Source of the DNA: Euryarchaeota archaeon UBA40
Lineage (GTDB): Archaea > Thermoplasmatota > Poseidoniia > Poseidoniales > Thalassarchaeaceae
Direction of reading: 5' to 3'
NCBI GenBank assembly: GCA_002506875.1
Contig: DAYJ01000047.1
Coordinates: 17,240 to 33,926 of the forward strand
Length of the DNA: 16,687 nt
The notes beneath the pieces are model-generated. The model was not told the DNA's origin. It did not search any database and saw only the letters and a program-made list of their open reading frames with translations. This document shows, in pieces, positions 1-8,015 of this stretch. The number at the start of each line of letters is the position of its first letter. Position 1 is the first letter of the stretch. The translations under genes and the position numbers were made by a program.

Positions 1-34
1 TGCTTCGCAGGTTCGAATCCTGTCCTCTGCACCA
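1..34 (+). tRNA. tRNA, 3' part only (5' end outside the window); possibly tRNA-Leu
   Basis: The window opens inside a tRNA. A T arm is visible with stem GCAGG/CCTGT around the loop TTCGAAT (about 8-23). It is followed by the seven-base 3' acceptor strand CCTCTGC (24-30), discriminator A (31) and an encoded CCA (32-34). A run of five T follows directly and may end transcription. The anticodon lies outside the window, so the identity cannot be read. Discriminator A and a TGCTTC stretch before the T stem, which could be the end of a long variable arm, would fit tRNA-Leu, but this is a guess. Confidence 0.8.
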
Positions 35-39
35 TTTTT
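35..39 (+). terminator. Short T-run after the tRNA
   Basis: Five T residues directly follow the encoded CCA of the partial tRNA. Oligo-T on the coding strand is the usual archaeal intrinsic termination signal. There is no supporting hairpin beyond the tRNA itself, and the run is short, so confidence is low. Confidence 0.35.
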
Positions 40-89
40 CCTCAACCATGATGTTGAAGGGAGATTGCCCCTCCGAAGAAATGATTGCA

Positions 90-1547
90 ATGAGAGTAAC
101 CTCTGCCATGTTACTCACTCTGTTGATGATAGGAGGGAGTTTGAGTGGTTGCTTTGGTGAGGATGATGAAGTTCCAGAGGCGGAAGATTCGCCCTTCGAT
201 TTTGGGAAGGAAATTCCTGAAACAACATGGTATCATTACGCAGGAGGGGTCGATGCGCTCAACGATTCTGCGGTTCAATCTGCAAATATTACTGTGAATT
301 TGACTGGTGAAAATACGCCATTTTGGTCTCAAGGGTCATATTATGGAATTGGAATGAGCACGTTCGAACCAACTATCGGAATTACCTCAGATGATAATTT
401 GTACATTACAAGTTGGGGTAATGGGCCCCTTGGATCAACCGCTATAGTCCAATGTAGTGGCATGATTGGGATGGCAAATTTGTCCGATTATTCATGTGAA
501 GATACTTACAATCCATTGTTACCTGTTCCAAATAGCAATGATCCCTATGTCTATGTTGACAAATGGACTGATCGAATCATGAAATTCGATATGCATGCTC
601 TTCTAGGAATGACTGTAGAATGGTCCGACAATGAGGGTGCTTCTTGGTCTCCTCCTACACCTGCAACTTCGTATTCCGTTCAAGATCATCAAACGATTTC
701 ATCCTCTCCATACCCTGCTGCTTTACACCCAACAACCTGGGTTTTCTGCATTAACGGAAATTGGGAGGCTCCTCTCTGCTCCACAAGCTTTGATGGTGGA
801 AATACATGGAGCCCGGAGGTTCCTGGAGCGCCATTAGGATGCGGGAGTGGGGGATTGAGTGCACATATCGAAGGAGGTGCAAATGGTAATTTCTACAGAG
901 GAAATACCGGTTGTAGTGGGAGTGGGTACTCGATTTACCGTAGCACCGATGGGGGATTCACATGGACTGAACACCCCCTCCCAACGGATGAATCTGGAAC
1001 CGCGGATACTTGGAATGCAGAAGAAGCGCAAGTTGCTATCGATGATGATGATAACGTGCATGCAATGTGGATGGGGTCCGATAACATGCCCTACTATGCG
1101 TACTCTCGCGATGAAGGAGAAACTTGGAGTAATGCAATGATGATTGCACCGCCTGCCGGAATTGTTGGCACTGGTTTCCCAGTAGTGACTGCTGGTGCAG
1201 CAGGAAAAGTTGCGTTTGGGTATGTTGGAGATGCTGGAAATAACACATGGAATGGATACATGACTGTGATTACAGATGCGTTCAATGAAAATCCTTTGAT
1301 GACTACTATCCAAATCAACGAGCCTGGAAATCCACTAGACACGGAAGATGGATGCGGATACAATAGATGTGGAGGATTAGGGGATTTCTTGGATATGGCA
1401 GTTGATCAACATGGTCGACCTTGGTTTGGACTATCTCATAATTTAGCTGACATCGGAATTTTTGCTACATTGACCGATGGTCCGGCACTACGGGGATTAG
1501 ATGCAAATTTGAGTACCATGCCCATTGGTGGAGAAGAAACCCTCTGA
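90..1547 (+). CDS. Asp-box (BNR repeat) beta-propeller lipoprotein, sialidase-like fold
   Basis: From the ATG at 90 this is a 485-residue protein with an Arg-containing N-terminus, a hydrophobic core and a lipobox LSGC with Cys21. It should be a lipid-anchored extracytoplasmic protein. After an acidic linker the body carries four Asp-box motifs (S-x-D/N-x-G-x-T/S-W) at about residues 179-186, 233-240, 285-292 and 339-346. These mark sialidase-type and other beta-propellers. I see no clear sialidase arginine triad, so glycosidase activity is not claimed; glycan or polymer binding is equally possible. In-frame ATGs at 48 and 81 would add 14 or 3 residues; 90 is preferred because it puts Arg directly after the initiator Met, before the hydrophobic segment. 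No Shine-Dalgarno is visible, so the transcript may be leaderless. Several Cys pairs suggest disulfides. Confidence 0.8.
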   Translation: MRVTSAMLLTLLMIGGSLSGCFGEDDEVPEAEDSPFDFGKEIPETTWYHYAGGVDALNDSAVQSANITVNLTGENTPFWSQGSYYGIGMSTFEPTIGITSDDNLYITSWGNGPLGSTAIVQCSGMIGMANLSDYSCEDTYNPLLPVPNSNDPYVYVDKWTDRIMKFDMHALLGMTVEWSDNEGASWSPPTPATSYSVQDHQTISSSPYPAALHPTTWVFCINGNWEAPLCSTSFDGGNTWSPEVPGAPLGCGSGGLSAHIEGGANGNFYRGNTGCSGSGYSIYRSTDGGFTWTEHPLPTDESGTADTWNAEEAQVAIDDDDNVHAMWMGSDNMPYYAYSRDEGETWSNAMMIAPPAGIVGTGFPVVTAGAAGKVAFGYVGDAGNNTWNGYMTVITDAFNENPLMTTIQINEPGNPLDTEDGCGYNRCGGLGDFLDMAVDQHGRPWFGLSHNLADIGIFATLTDGPALRGLDANLSTMPIGGEETL

Positions 1548-1574
1548 CGAAATTGTTTCAGTTCTCGTCAAGAT

Positions 1575-1582
1575 GGTATACG
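1575..1582 (+). promoter_or_regulatory. Candidate TATA box for the large surface protein
   Basis: GGTATACG lies about 39 bases before the ATG at 1617. An archaeal start about 25 bases downstream of it would fall near 1603 and leave a leader of roughly 14 bases. There is no clear BRE, so this is only a candidate. Confidence 0.25.
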
Positions 1583-1616
1583 AGCACTCATAACAGAACC
1601 ATGGAAATGGATAGAT

Positions 1617-4304
1617 ATGCGGCGGAGAGCATCTTCTACTCTGTTCGTTTTACTTCTCTTGCTTACTTTCATTCCATCTGCTCCCGCAGAAGCAGAGGAA
1701 GTAGTCCCTCAATTCGGAACTGGCTTCGATGAAACCGTTATCGTTGATTCAAATGATGGTCTTGCCGATCCCCGGGACTTGGAGTTTCATCCGGGAAGAA
1801 CTAGTGAGTTGTGGATTGCAAACCGGGGCACTGATAGTATTACGATTGTCAGTGATGCTGGTATGACCAGTGAATCATCTGATACTCGTTATGACTCTCA
1901 TCGAAATCACTTCCTCGAAGAGGTCAGCGCAATCGCGTTTGGGGCATACCACCCTGAATTCGATTACACATGGGGGTCAGCTCAAGAAACCGCAAATACG
2001 TACTGTGGTCAAGCTGCACCAAACAACTTCATGGGGCCAACATTGTGGCCATCCTCTCTTACACATTTTGCCGTGGAACATCAGAATGACCAATATCTCG
2101 GTAGCCACATCGACATGAATCATGAATCCCCATATGGAATGGGGATTGCGCATGACTACGACAACGTATACTGGTACTACGATGGTTACTATGGTGAGCT
2201 TGTGCGATATGATTTCGCTGAAGACCACGACACTGGAATGGATGATCATTCAGATGCAATTGTCCGACGATATTCTGATGTCAGTTTGAGTCGGGCAATG
2301 GGAATCCCTGGCCATATGGTGATGGACAAAGATTCTGGGGTCCTCTATATTTCAGACACCGGGGCTGATCGGGTTCTATGGGTGAACACGAGAGATACAA
2401 CCGTGAATACTCAGAATATTATGAACGATGCCTCTCAACTTGAGCCACTTGCAGAGTATTCCCGTATGACTGGTATCGAATGGGGTGTACTCGCAAACGG
2501 TTTGGATCTCCCGTCAGGTATCGCTCTGGAAGGGGACAGACTCTTTGTCTCCCAGAATGGGAATGGGCGTATCCTCGCACTAAACCTCGCCACAGATGGG
2601 AAGAGTGCAACTGAAGCAGGTACTGTTCAAACGAGTGCAGTCTCCATTATGGGTCTCGAAATAGGACCTAATGGAAATCTATGGTACGTTGACAACGGTC
2701 GTGATGAAGTGATTCGCATCGATCCATTCGATGATGAGGACGATGATGGTGTGGCGGATTCTCTAGACAATTGTCCATCTACGCCGAACACCACACAAAT
2801 GGACCATGAGTTAGATGATGTCGGAGACGCATGTGACTCGGATGATGACAATGATGGAGTACTCGATATTGACGATTCGTGTGCCTTAGGGGATTGGAAT
2901 TGGACCGCCTCTATCCAAACAGATCATGACGGAGATGGTTGCGAAGATGCGGGAGAAGATTCTGATGATGATGATGATTCTGTGTATGATACAAACGACA
3001 AATGCCCTAAAGGGAATTTAGACTGGACTTCTTCTGTTTCAACGGATTCAGATAGTGATGGATGTAGGGATGCTGGCGAGGATCTTGACGATGATAATGA
3101 TTTGATATGTGATTCAACCTCAACGGATGCCGTTTGTGAAGTATCTGCGGTAGGAGAAGATCGCTGCCCAAATAGTCGAGATGGGTTCTACTCGTTTCCA
3201 ACAAATGATGCTGATCGCGATGGTTGTGAAGATAATGGTGAGGACCTGGATGATGATAATGATGGGGTGTTAGATTCTGTTGATGATTGTCCAACACGAT
3301 ATGGTGTCAGTTCGATTGATGGGCCGGTTGGATGCCCTGATCGTGACGAAGATGGTAGAGCAGATTCGATTGATGCTTTTCCAGATGAGGATAGTCAATG
3401 GTCGGATCAGGATGGTGATGGATTTGGAGATGAAGCAGATGGAGTATTCCCTGATGCTTGTCCATACATAATTGGTGATTCTACAATTGACCGTATGGGA
3501 TGTATGGATCGAGATCGGGACGGGTGGTCAGATCAGGGTGATGCGTTTCCCGACGACGTAACCCAACATACTGATCGAGATCAAGACGGGTTTGGAGATT
3601 CAGAAACTGGCTACCAACCAGATTTTTGTCCGGATATTTTTGGGACGTCCACTGAAGATCAATTCGGATGTCTAGATTCAGATGGAGATCAGTGGTCCGA
3701 CATTGGGGACGCGTTTCCAGACGAGCCTACACAACATTCTGATGCTGATCTTGATAGATACGGCGACAATCCTACTGGATTCAACCCAGATGCTTGTCCG
3801 CTTGTGTATGGCACTTCATCAGAAGTTCGTCTTGGATGTCCGGACAATGATGGGGATGGATGGGATGATGGCATAGATGAATTTCCTGGCGATTCTAAAT
3901 CGTGGTCCGACATAGATGGTGACGGGTTTCCTGACCAAAATGGTACTATAATTAGCGATGACTGTCCAATGGTTGCTGGGACTTCCGAACAAGGAAGTGT
4001 TGGATGTCTAGATTCAGATGGTGATGGTTGGGCGGACGAAGATGATGCTTTTCCAATGGATTCTGATAGGCACCTACCAGCTGCAAATCTAGGCTATGTA
4101 GCCCTTGGAGGAGGGGGTTTTGTTCTTTTAATCGGAAGTTTAGCAGCAATTCTTCTTCTTAGAGGAAAGAGGAGCGAAGAGGTCGATTCTTCTATGCCAG
4201 CATCGGTCCAAACTGGGCCCCCACTACCTCCTGACGGTCTACCCGCTGGCTGGACAATGGAACAGTGGGCATGGTATGGTGCGGATTATCTTAAGAATAG
4301 ATAA
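1617..4304 (+). CDS. Large surface protein: signal peptide, NHL-like propeller, thrombospondin type-3-like Ca-binding repeats, membrane anchor
   Basis: This 895-residue protein begins with a basic start (MRRRAS), a Leu-rich core and Ala-x-Ala near residue 25, so it is secreted. Residues about 30-375 contain repeats such as LWIANRGTDSITIV, LYISDTGADRVLWV and LWYVDNGRDEVIRI, typical of NHL/SMP-30-like propellers. Residues about 376-815 are Asp-rich DxDxDG-type repeats like thrombospondin type 3, expected to bind calcium. The last part is five copies in an exact 56-residue register. A hydrophobic segment at about 825-845 is followed by RGKR and a Pro-rich cytoplasmic tail ending in a GLPAGWTMEQW motif (874-884) close to the C-terminus. 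This is a cell-envelope protein facing outward; its ligand is unknown. The ATG at 1617 is the only start that gives a complete signal peptide without extra residues. Confidence 0.85.
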   Translation: MRRRASSTLFVLLLLLTFIPSAPAEAEEVVPQFGTGFDETVIVDSNDGLADPRDLEFHPGRTSELWIANRGTDSITIVSDAGMTSESSDTRYDSHRNHFLEEVSAIAFGAYHPEFDYTWGSAQETANTYCGQAAPNNFMGPTLWPSSLTHFAVEHQNDQYLGSHIDMNHESPYGMGIAHDYDNVYWYYDGYYGELVRYDFAEDHDTGMDDHSDAIVRRYSDVSLSRAMGIPGHMVMDKDSGVLYISDTGADRVLWVNTRDTTVNTQNIMNDASQLEPLAEYSRMTGIEWGVLANGLDLPSGIALEGDRLFVSQNGNGRILALNLATDGKSATEAGTVQTSAVSIMGLEIGPNGNLWYVDNGRDEVIRIDPFDDEDDDGVADSLDNCPSTPNTTQMDHELDDVGDACDSDDDNDGVLDIDDSCALGDWNWTASIQTDHDGDGCEDAGEDSDDDDDSVYDTNDKCPKGNLDWTSSVSTDSDSDGCRDAGEDLDDDNDLICDSTSTDAVCEVSAVGEDRCPNSRDGFYSFPTNDADRDGCEDNGEDLDDDNDGVLDSVDDCPTRYGVSSIDGPVGCPDRDEDGRADSIDAFPDEDSQWSDQDGDGFGDEADGVFPDACPYIIGDSTIDRMGCMDRDRDGWSDQGDAFPDDVTQHTDRDQDGFGDSETGYQPDFCPDIFGTSTEDQFGCLDSDGDQWSDIGDAFPDEPTQHSDADLDRYGDNPTGFNPDACPLVYGTSSEVRLGCPDNDGDGWDDGIDEFPGDSKSWSDIDGDGFPDQNGTIISDDCPMVAGTSEQGSVGCLDSDGDGWADEDDAFPMDSDRHLPAANLGYVALGGGGFVLLIGSLAAILLLRGKRSEEVDSSMPASVQTGPPLPPDGLPAGWTMEQWAWYGADYLKNR
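3330..4073 (+). repeat. Five in-phase 168-base (56-codon) tandem repeats inside the surface protein
   Basis: The Gly-Cys pair that opens each unit falls at 3330, 3498, 3666, 3834 and 4002, giving four intervals of exactly 168 bases; the fifth copy is cut short by the membrane anchor. The unit pattern is GC-x-D-x-D-x-DGW, then DAFPD, Q/S-x-x-D-x-D-x-DGFGD, a DACP-like motif and GTS. Each unit carries two Asp-rich calcium-type loops and two Cys. Confidence 0.85.
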
Positions 4305-4308
4305 TTCA

Positions 4309-4316
4309 CTATAATC
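4309..4316 (+). promoter_or_regulatory. Candidate TATA box before the DUF3147-like gene
   Basis: CTATAATC lies just after the stop of the surface-protein gene, about 33 bases before a GTG and 48 before the ATG at 4360. Its position fits an archaeal promoter for the downstream gene cluster. Only similarity to the TATA consensus supports it. Confidence 0.3.
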
Positions 4317-4359
4317 AGAGACGAGATGATTTTCAGGCTGCAACGTGTCATCAGTGTGT

Positions 4360-4722
4360 ATGACTTGGGTTGAATTGTTGGTAAAGGGCCTGTTCAGTGG
4401 TGGGATGATTGTTGGTGCAAGTGAGGTAGCAAAGCGATCGATTGTTTTCGGTGCGGTGATAATTTCACTTCCATTATCGAGTATCTTCTCAATGATCATG
4501 CTCCACCGTGATGGTGTCAATTCAGAAGATATTGCTGCTTATGCTGAGAGTATTCTGTATCTTGTGCTTCCCGCACTTGCACTATTCGCTATAATGCCCA
4601 TACTTCTCAGAAGGGGTTGGGATTTCTGGCCTTCACTAGGGCTTGGGATTATGGCCACATTAGCACTGTATGGCGCCGGTATCATGCTCGCCACTCGGTT
4701 CGCTATTGACGGGCAAGCATGA
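4360..4722 (+). CDS. DUF3147-like small integral membrane protein
   Basis: This 120-residue hydrophobic protein has four predicted helices. A segment reading GASEVAKRS, followed by FGAVIISLPLSSI and a later VLPALALFAIMPILLRRG, matches what I recall of the DUF3147/GlpM-like membrane family (a SEVAKRS motif, then a short charged loop, then LLRRG). The biochemical role of the family is not established. The ATG at 4360 is chosen because the family-like part begins there; an upstream in-frame GTG at 4345 would add five residues. It lies 37 bases before the DDAH gene and may be the first gene of that cluster. No residues suggesting catalysis are apparent. Confidence 0.65.
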   Translation: MTWVELLVKGLFSGGMIVGASEVAKRSIVFGAVIISLPLSSIFSMIMLHRDGVNSEDIAAYAESILYLVLPALALFAIMPILLRRGWDFWPSLGLGIMATLALYGAGIMLATRFAIDGQA

Positions 4723-4759
4723 AGAGGCTCCGACAAAGGGTGTGAATTAGGTAAATCCC

Positions 4760-5554
4760 ATGCCGGGTGTCTTTGATCGAAAGAGGCGGCGCGCTATTGT
4801 GCGCAAAATATCTGAGGACTACGAAGATGCCTTGTCGACATATTTTGGAACGAAATCACCGGATAGCGTTGCTGCCAAGGATCAACACAGGGGATATGTC
4901 GATGCTTTGAGATCCTGTGGCGTTGAAGTCGAAATTCTCGACGCTCTCGAGGGGCATCCAGATTGTTGCTTCGTTGAAGATACTGCCATCGTCTTCGAAG
5001 ATGCTGTTGTCATCTGTAATCCAGGTCACGCTTCTAGAGCTGGTGAAGTGAATTCGATTGCTGAACGCCTCTCTAACGATTTCAAAATTCAACGAATGCC
5101 GCCAGATGCGATGATGGATGGTGGAGATGTAATCTACACGGGCAGTAAAATCCTGATTGGATTATCCACTAGAACCAACGCAATGGGGGCTGAATTCCTC
5201 TCCAAATTTGCTGCTGAACGTAATATTTCTACACAAATCATAGAGGTCCCAAAGACGACGTTGCATCTAACTACGGTGTGCTCAGTGCCACGGGATGGTA
5301 CAATCATCGCAGCCGAAGGGCACCTTCGTCCAGACCAGTTAGAGAGTTTTGATGAGGTTATTTGGGTCCCCGCTGAAGAAGCGTATGCTGCGAATACCAT
5401 TGCCTTTGAAGATGGTCGAATTATCATCTCAGATGGATTCCCAATAACAATCGAAAGGATTCGAAAGGCCGGTTTTGAACCCATTCTCATCGCTATGAGT
5501 GAGATTATGCAAGCAGATGGGAGCCTTACTTGTCTATCTCTCTTCATCGGCTGA
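4760..5554 (+). CDS. ddaH: Dimethylargininase (DDAH)-family amidinohydrolase
   Basis: This 264-residue protein fits the N(G),N(G)-dimethylarginine dimethylaminohydrolase family, which converts methylated arginines to citrulline plus methylamines (EC 3.5.3.18). Visible family features are PDCCFVEDTAIV (residues 68-78, with the acidic pair Glu73/Asp74), NPGHASRAGE (87-96), MDGGDV (119-124), IGLSTRTN (133-140), catalytic-type LHLTTVCS with His169, and the C-terminal DGSLTCLSLFI with nucleophile Cys258. The length is that of DDAH (about 255) and well short of arginine deiminase (about 400). It is probably cytoplasmic, as no signal is present. Relatives acting on arginine or ornithine cannot be excluded. 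The ATG at 4760 gives the usual short N-terminus (FDRKRRRAIVR corresponds to the first strand). The next gene follows after 13 bases. Confidence 0.85.
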   Translation: MPGVFDRKRRRAIVRKISEDYEDALSTYFGTKSPDSVAAKDQHRGYVDALRSCGVEVEILDALEGHPDCCFVEDTAIVFEDAVVICNPGHASRAGEVNSIAERLSNDFKIQRMPPDAMMDGGDVIYTGSKILIGLSTRTNAMGAEFLSKFAAERNISTQIIEVPKTTLHLTTVCSVPRDGTIIAAEGHLRPDQLESFDEVIWVPAEEAYAANTIAFEDGRIIISDGFPITIERIRKAGFEPILIAMSEIMQADGSLTCLSLFIG

Positions 5555-5556
5555 GC

Positions 5557-5563
5557 GTGGTGA
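5557..5563 (+). promoter_or_regulatory. Shine-Dalgarno that decides the GTG start at 5568
   Basis: GTGGTGA sits four bases before the GTG at 5568, just after the DDAH stop. Its match to the archaeal anti-SD complement (GGAGGTGA) supports this start over the earlier GTG at 5499, which lies inside the conserved C-terminus of the DDAH gene. Confidence 0.5.
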
Positions 5564-5567
5564 ATAC

Positions 5568-6215
5568 GTGCGACGGGAAATTCTCTACGCCGCTACAATT
5601 GCAATTGGTCTCCCGATCTCGAGATATTTTTCTGAATGGCCTGTCAACCTCTGGTGTATTGGTCTATTCGTGGTTCTCTTCATTCGAGGAGAACGGAAAG
5701 AACGGATTGAGATGATGGCCGTCCTTGCTTTCGCGACCCCTATGGAATTATTCTTCAGTGAAATATGGTTAATCTATGAATATCAACGAAACCTAATGCC
5801 ATTGTATGTCCCTGTAGGGCACTGGTTCTTATTCGACCTTGGTCGACGTATTGCAAATCAGCTGCCGGATGGCAAAAGAGTGGCTGCAGGAGCGTTGGTT
5901 CCTTTCATTCCACTAACAATTTGGATGGCGTTTGATGGAATCGATACTTCAGGTCTTTTTCTACTAGCTCTAATGTTTGGATTCGTTCGTTTCGGTCCTG
6001 CTCCAATGCTCTACGCTGTGATGGCTTGGCTTGCACTCGCAATGGAGTTATGGGGCACTGGGCTTGGTACGTGGACTTGGGATACAAATGTTCCATGGAC
6101 CTCTCTTACGGCTTGGAATCCCCCTCTCCTCTGTGGGGCATTCTATGGCCTAGGTGACCTTCTTGTGAATCTCGCAACTCAGCGATTTGAAGATACATCA
6201 TCACCGCTGGATTGA
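5568..6215 (+). CDS. Multi-pass membrane protein of unknown function
   Basis: This 215-residue protein consists largely of hydrophobic segments, about six or seven predicted helices, and I cannot assign a family with confidence. Distinctive parts are MELFFSEIWLIYEYQRN followed by LYVPVGHWFLFDLG, and a later MELWGTGLGTWTWDTNVPW, then NPP and a Gly/Tyr-rich GAFYGLGDLL. The repeated MEL(F/W) and the Trp/Pro-rich loop look like conserved functional sites at a membrane surface. The GTG at 5568 is chosen for its Shine-Dalgarno; an upstream GTG at 5499 would overlap the DDAH gene by 56 bases and add residues that are just the other frame of its active-site region. The stop is directly followed by an ATG (TGAATG) in the next gene's frame, suggesting co-translation. 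Confidence 0.7.
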   Translation: MRREILYAATIAIGLPISRYFSEWPVNLWCIGLFVVLFIRGERKERIEMMAVLAFATPMELFFSEIWLIYEYQRNLMPLYVPVGHWFLFDLGRRIANQLPDGKRVAAGALVPFIPLTIWMAFDGIDTSGLFLLALMFGFVRFGPAPMLYAVMAWLALAMELWGTGLGTWTWDTNVPWTSLTAWNPPLLCGAFYGLGDLLVNLATQRFEDTSSPLD

Positions 6216-6242
6216 ATGCTAACCAATGACCCGTTAATCCTG

Positions 6243-8006
6243 ATGAGGGCAAAGGGTTCCGCCATTGCACTATGTCTGTTGATGCTTGCATCTCCTCTCG
6301 CAGGATGTTTTGGTGACATCGATGAAGGTCCAAATGCAGATGATCTAATGGTCGGTGTCGCGAGTCTGCAAGCCGGTGTCTTTCAGAACGTTCTATTCAC
6401 CTCAAGTGACGACTTGTCGGTCTTTATTCCATATCTGATTCAAGATCCAGTCAGTGGTCTAGTGCAGAATTCAACTGTGATTGATTTGGAAAGTGGGACT
6501 GCCACTGAGGTTCGTATTCTGGCTCCACCACGAATTGATTTAGCACTCGTGATGATTGGTGACCTCGGCCGTGAGAATTGGCCAATTCGTGAAATGAATG
6601 AATCTTGGACCTCGTGGATTCAACGCAATGGCGACGGGGGCGGAGGCGGTGCTATCATCCGTGTTGCAGCAGAAGGTAACGCAACATTCGACACCGTGAA
6701 CGGAAGTTCTTCCGATGGAGGGGCGGTCGCAATTAAGACTCTAAGTGTTATTCGTCAGGAGATGGCTGTCTACGACAAGGATACTGGAGCACGTCATTCA
6801 ACCGGGATTGTCTCGGGTCGTGGCGTCTACAATACTCTAGATTTGCTCACTGATGACACCTTAGATTCCGTCAGTTGGGATGGACGTGCAGGGTATTGGG
6901 ATCGATGGGCTGGACAAGGAAATCTCGCCTACGAAGAGGCCGCCCAATGGCTCCATCTTGAACTCGAATCCTTTGGGCTTGAAGTAATGGACCATCGCTT
7001 CGAATTCACGGATATTTTTGGAAATCAAAATCCTGAATCGTACAATGTTTGTGGTTACTCATGGGGCACTGAATACCCAGATGAATGGATGGTCTTTGGT
7101 GCTCACTTCGATATTGCGCCCCCAGCAAATGGTGTTGGACTAATTCCTGCTCTCCACGACCCCCATATCACTGGAGAGCGGACCTATGGGACACGTGTTG
7201 GTGCTTACGACAATGGGGCTGGCACGTCTATGGTACTCGAAACGGCTGAGGCTTTGGCTGAATTCCCCACTCGGAGAACCATGGTTTTCTGCTTCTGGTC
7301 AGGGGAGGAAGGAGGCAAACGTGGATCCTCTTACTGGACGGACTACTATGTGACAGAGGACAATCCTCAGGTCACAATTGTTGACTACATCAATCTCGAC
7401 ATGGCAGGTGTCAATTGGCCGGGCGGAGGTGGAGCTCCTTGTGGTGACGAACACGGCGGAGGTGATGCTGGGTGTGATCCACAGCCAACTGTAGATCAGG
7501 ATGGTTATCCAAAGGATGAGGAAATTTGGCCGATGCGCGTCTATATTGGGCCATCTGAAAACCACGATGCTATCGACCAGCCTGGAATGGTTGGTCTTGC
7601 AAACTGGATTGGATCGGATGCTTTGGGTGTTGAACAACAAATTGGAACCCTTGTTGGAACAAACCATTCTGAAGAAACTTGGAAGGTCGATGCGTGGCAG
7701 GAAATGGACCGCCCCGAAATCATCGTGTATGAAGACACGACTGCACGATCTGACCATGCTAGCTTCCAGGCTATTGGAACCACAACTATCGGATTTGGAG
7801 GATTAGTCGACGGGTACTGGTGCTATCACCAAACCTGCGATACACTCGAGGAAATGGAAGATTGGATGGATACCACTGGCAAGGATTACGAAGAACCGAA
7901 TACAGGGACTGCTAATCTCGTAAACAGCCTAGATATGATTACTTGGTGGGCAACATACTCTTTCTTCCATATGGACGAAAAGCCTGTTTTGAATACGCTT
8001 GTTTGA
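6243..8006 (+). CDS. M28-family zinc aminopeptidase, lipoprotein
   Basis: This 587-residue protein has a lipobox LAGC with Cys22 and so is probably lipid-anchored outside the cell. The C-terminal half is an M28 di-zinc peptidase: AHFD with His288, YDNGAG with bridging Asp323, SGEEGG with catalytic Glu355 and zinc Glu356, NLDMAG with Asp386, and SDHASF with His505. All five expected zinc ligands plus the catalytic Glu are visible. The stretch between Asp386 and His505 is enlarged and contains Gly/Cys-rich sequence (APCGDEHGGGDAGC). Residues about 25-250 form an N-terminal region I do not recognise. It should release N-terminal residues from peptides at the surface. The ATG at 6243 puts the signal peptide at the start; the ATG at 6216, abutting the previous stop, would add nine residues. 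The next gene begins nine bases after the stop. Confidence 0.88.
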   Translation: MRAKGSAIALCLLMLASPLAGCFGDIDEGPNADDLMVGVASLQAGVFQNVLFTSSDDLSVFIPYLIQDPVSGLVQNSTVIDLESGTATEVRILAPPRIDLALVMIGDLGRENWPIREMNESWTSWIQRNGDGGGGGAIIRVAAEGNATFDTVNGSSSDGGAVAIKTLSVIRQEMAVYDKDTGARHSTGIVSGRGVYNTLDLLTDDTLDSVSWDGRAGYWDRWAGQGNLAYEEAAQWLHLELESFGLEVMDHRFEFTDIFGNQNPESYNVCGYSWGTEYPDEWMVFGAHFDIAPPANGVGLIPALHDPHITGERTYGTRVGAYDNGAGTSMVLETAEALAEFPTRRTMVFCFWSGEEGGKRGSSYWTDYYVTEDNPQVTIVDYINLDMAGVNWPGGGGAPCGDEHGGGDAGCDPQPTVDQDGYPKDEEIWPMRVYIGPSENHDAIDQPGMVGLANWIGSDALGVEQQIGTLVGTNHSEETWKVDAWQEMDRPEIIVYEDTTARSDHASFQAIGTTTIGFGGLVDGYWCYHQTCDTLEEMEDWMDTTGKDYEEPNTGTANLVNSLDMITWWATYSFFHMDEKPVLNTLV

Positions 8007-8008
8007 GG
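8005..8008 (+). promoter_or_regulatory. Short Shine-Dalgarno before the Rieske oxygenase
   Basis: GAGG overlaps the TGA stop of the peptidase gene and lies seven bases before the ATG at 8016. The arrangement suggests coupled translation of the two genes. Confidence 0.4.
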
Positions 8009-8015
8009 CACTGGT

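Noticed and set aside
834..1313. Open frame of 159 codons on the - strand
   Set aside because: It lies wholly within the Asp-box lipoprotein gene, shows no family pattern, and its residues (many His, Ile and Ser) look like antisense of the real gene.
3007..3297. Long His/Asn/Gln-rich frame on the - strand
   Set aside because: It is produced by the GAT/GAC-rich repeats of the surface protein read backward; the low-complexity residues have no other support.
2730..4073. CRISPR-like or satellite repeat
   Set aside because: The repeats are coding, in frame, divergent in DNA and have no spacers; they are protein calcium-binding units.
5134..5547. Open frame of 137 codons on the - strand
   Set aside because: It is antisense to the conserved DDAH gene and its composition (Ser, Arg and Ile rich) is a shadow.
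5499..5567. Longer N-terminus for the membrane-protein gene
   Set aside because: It would overlap the conserved active-site end of DDAH by 56 bases; the GTG at 5568 has its own Shine-Dalgarno.
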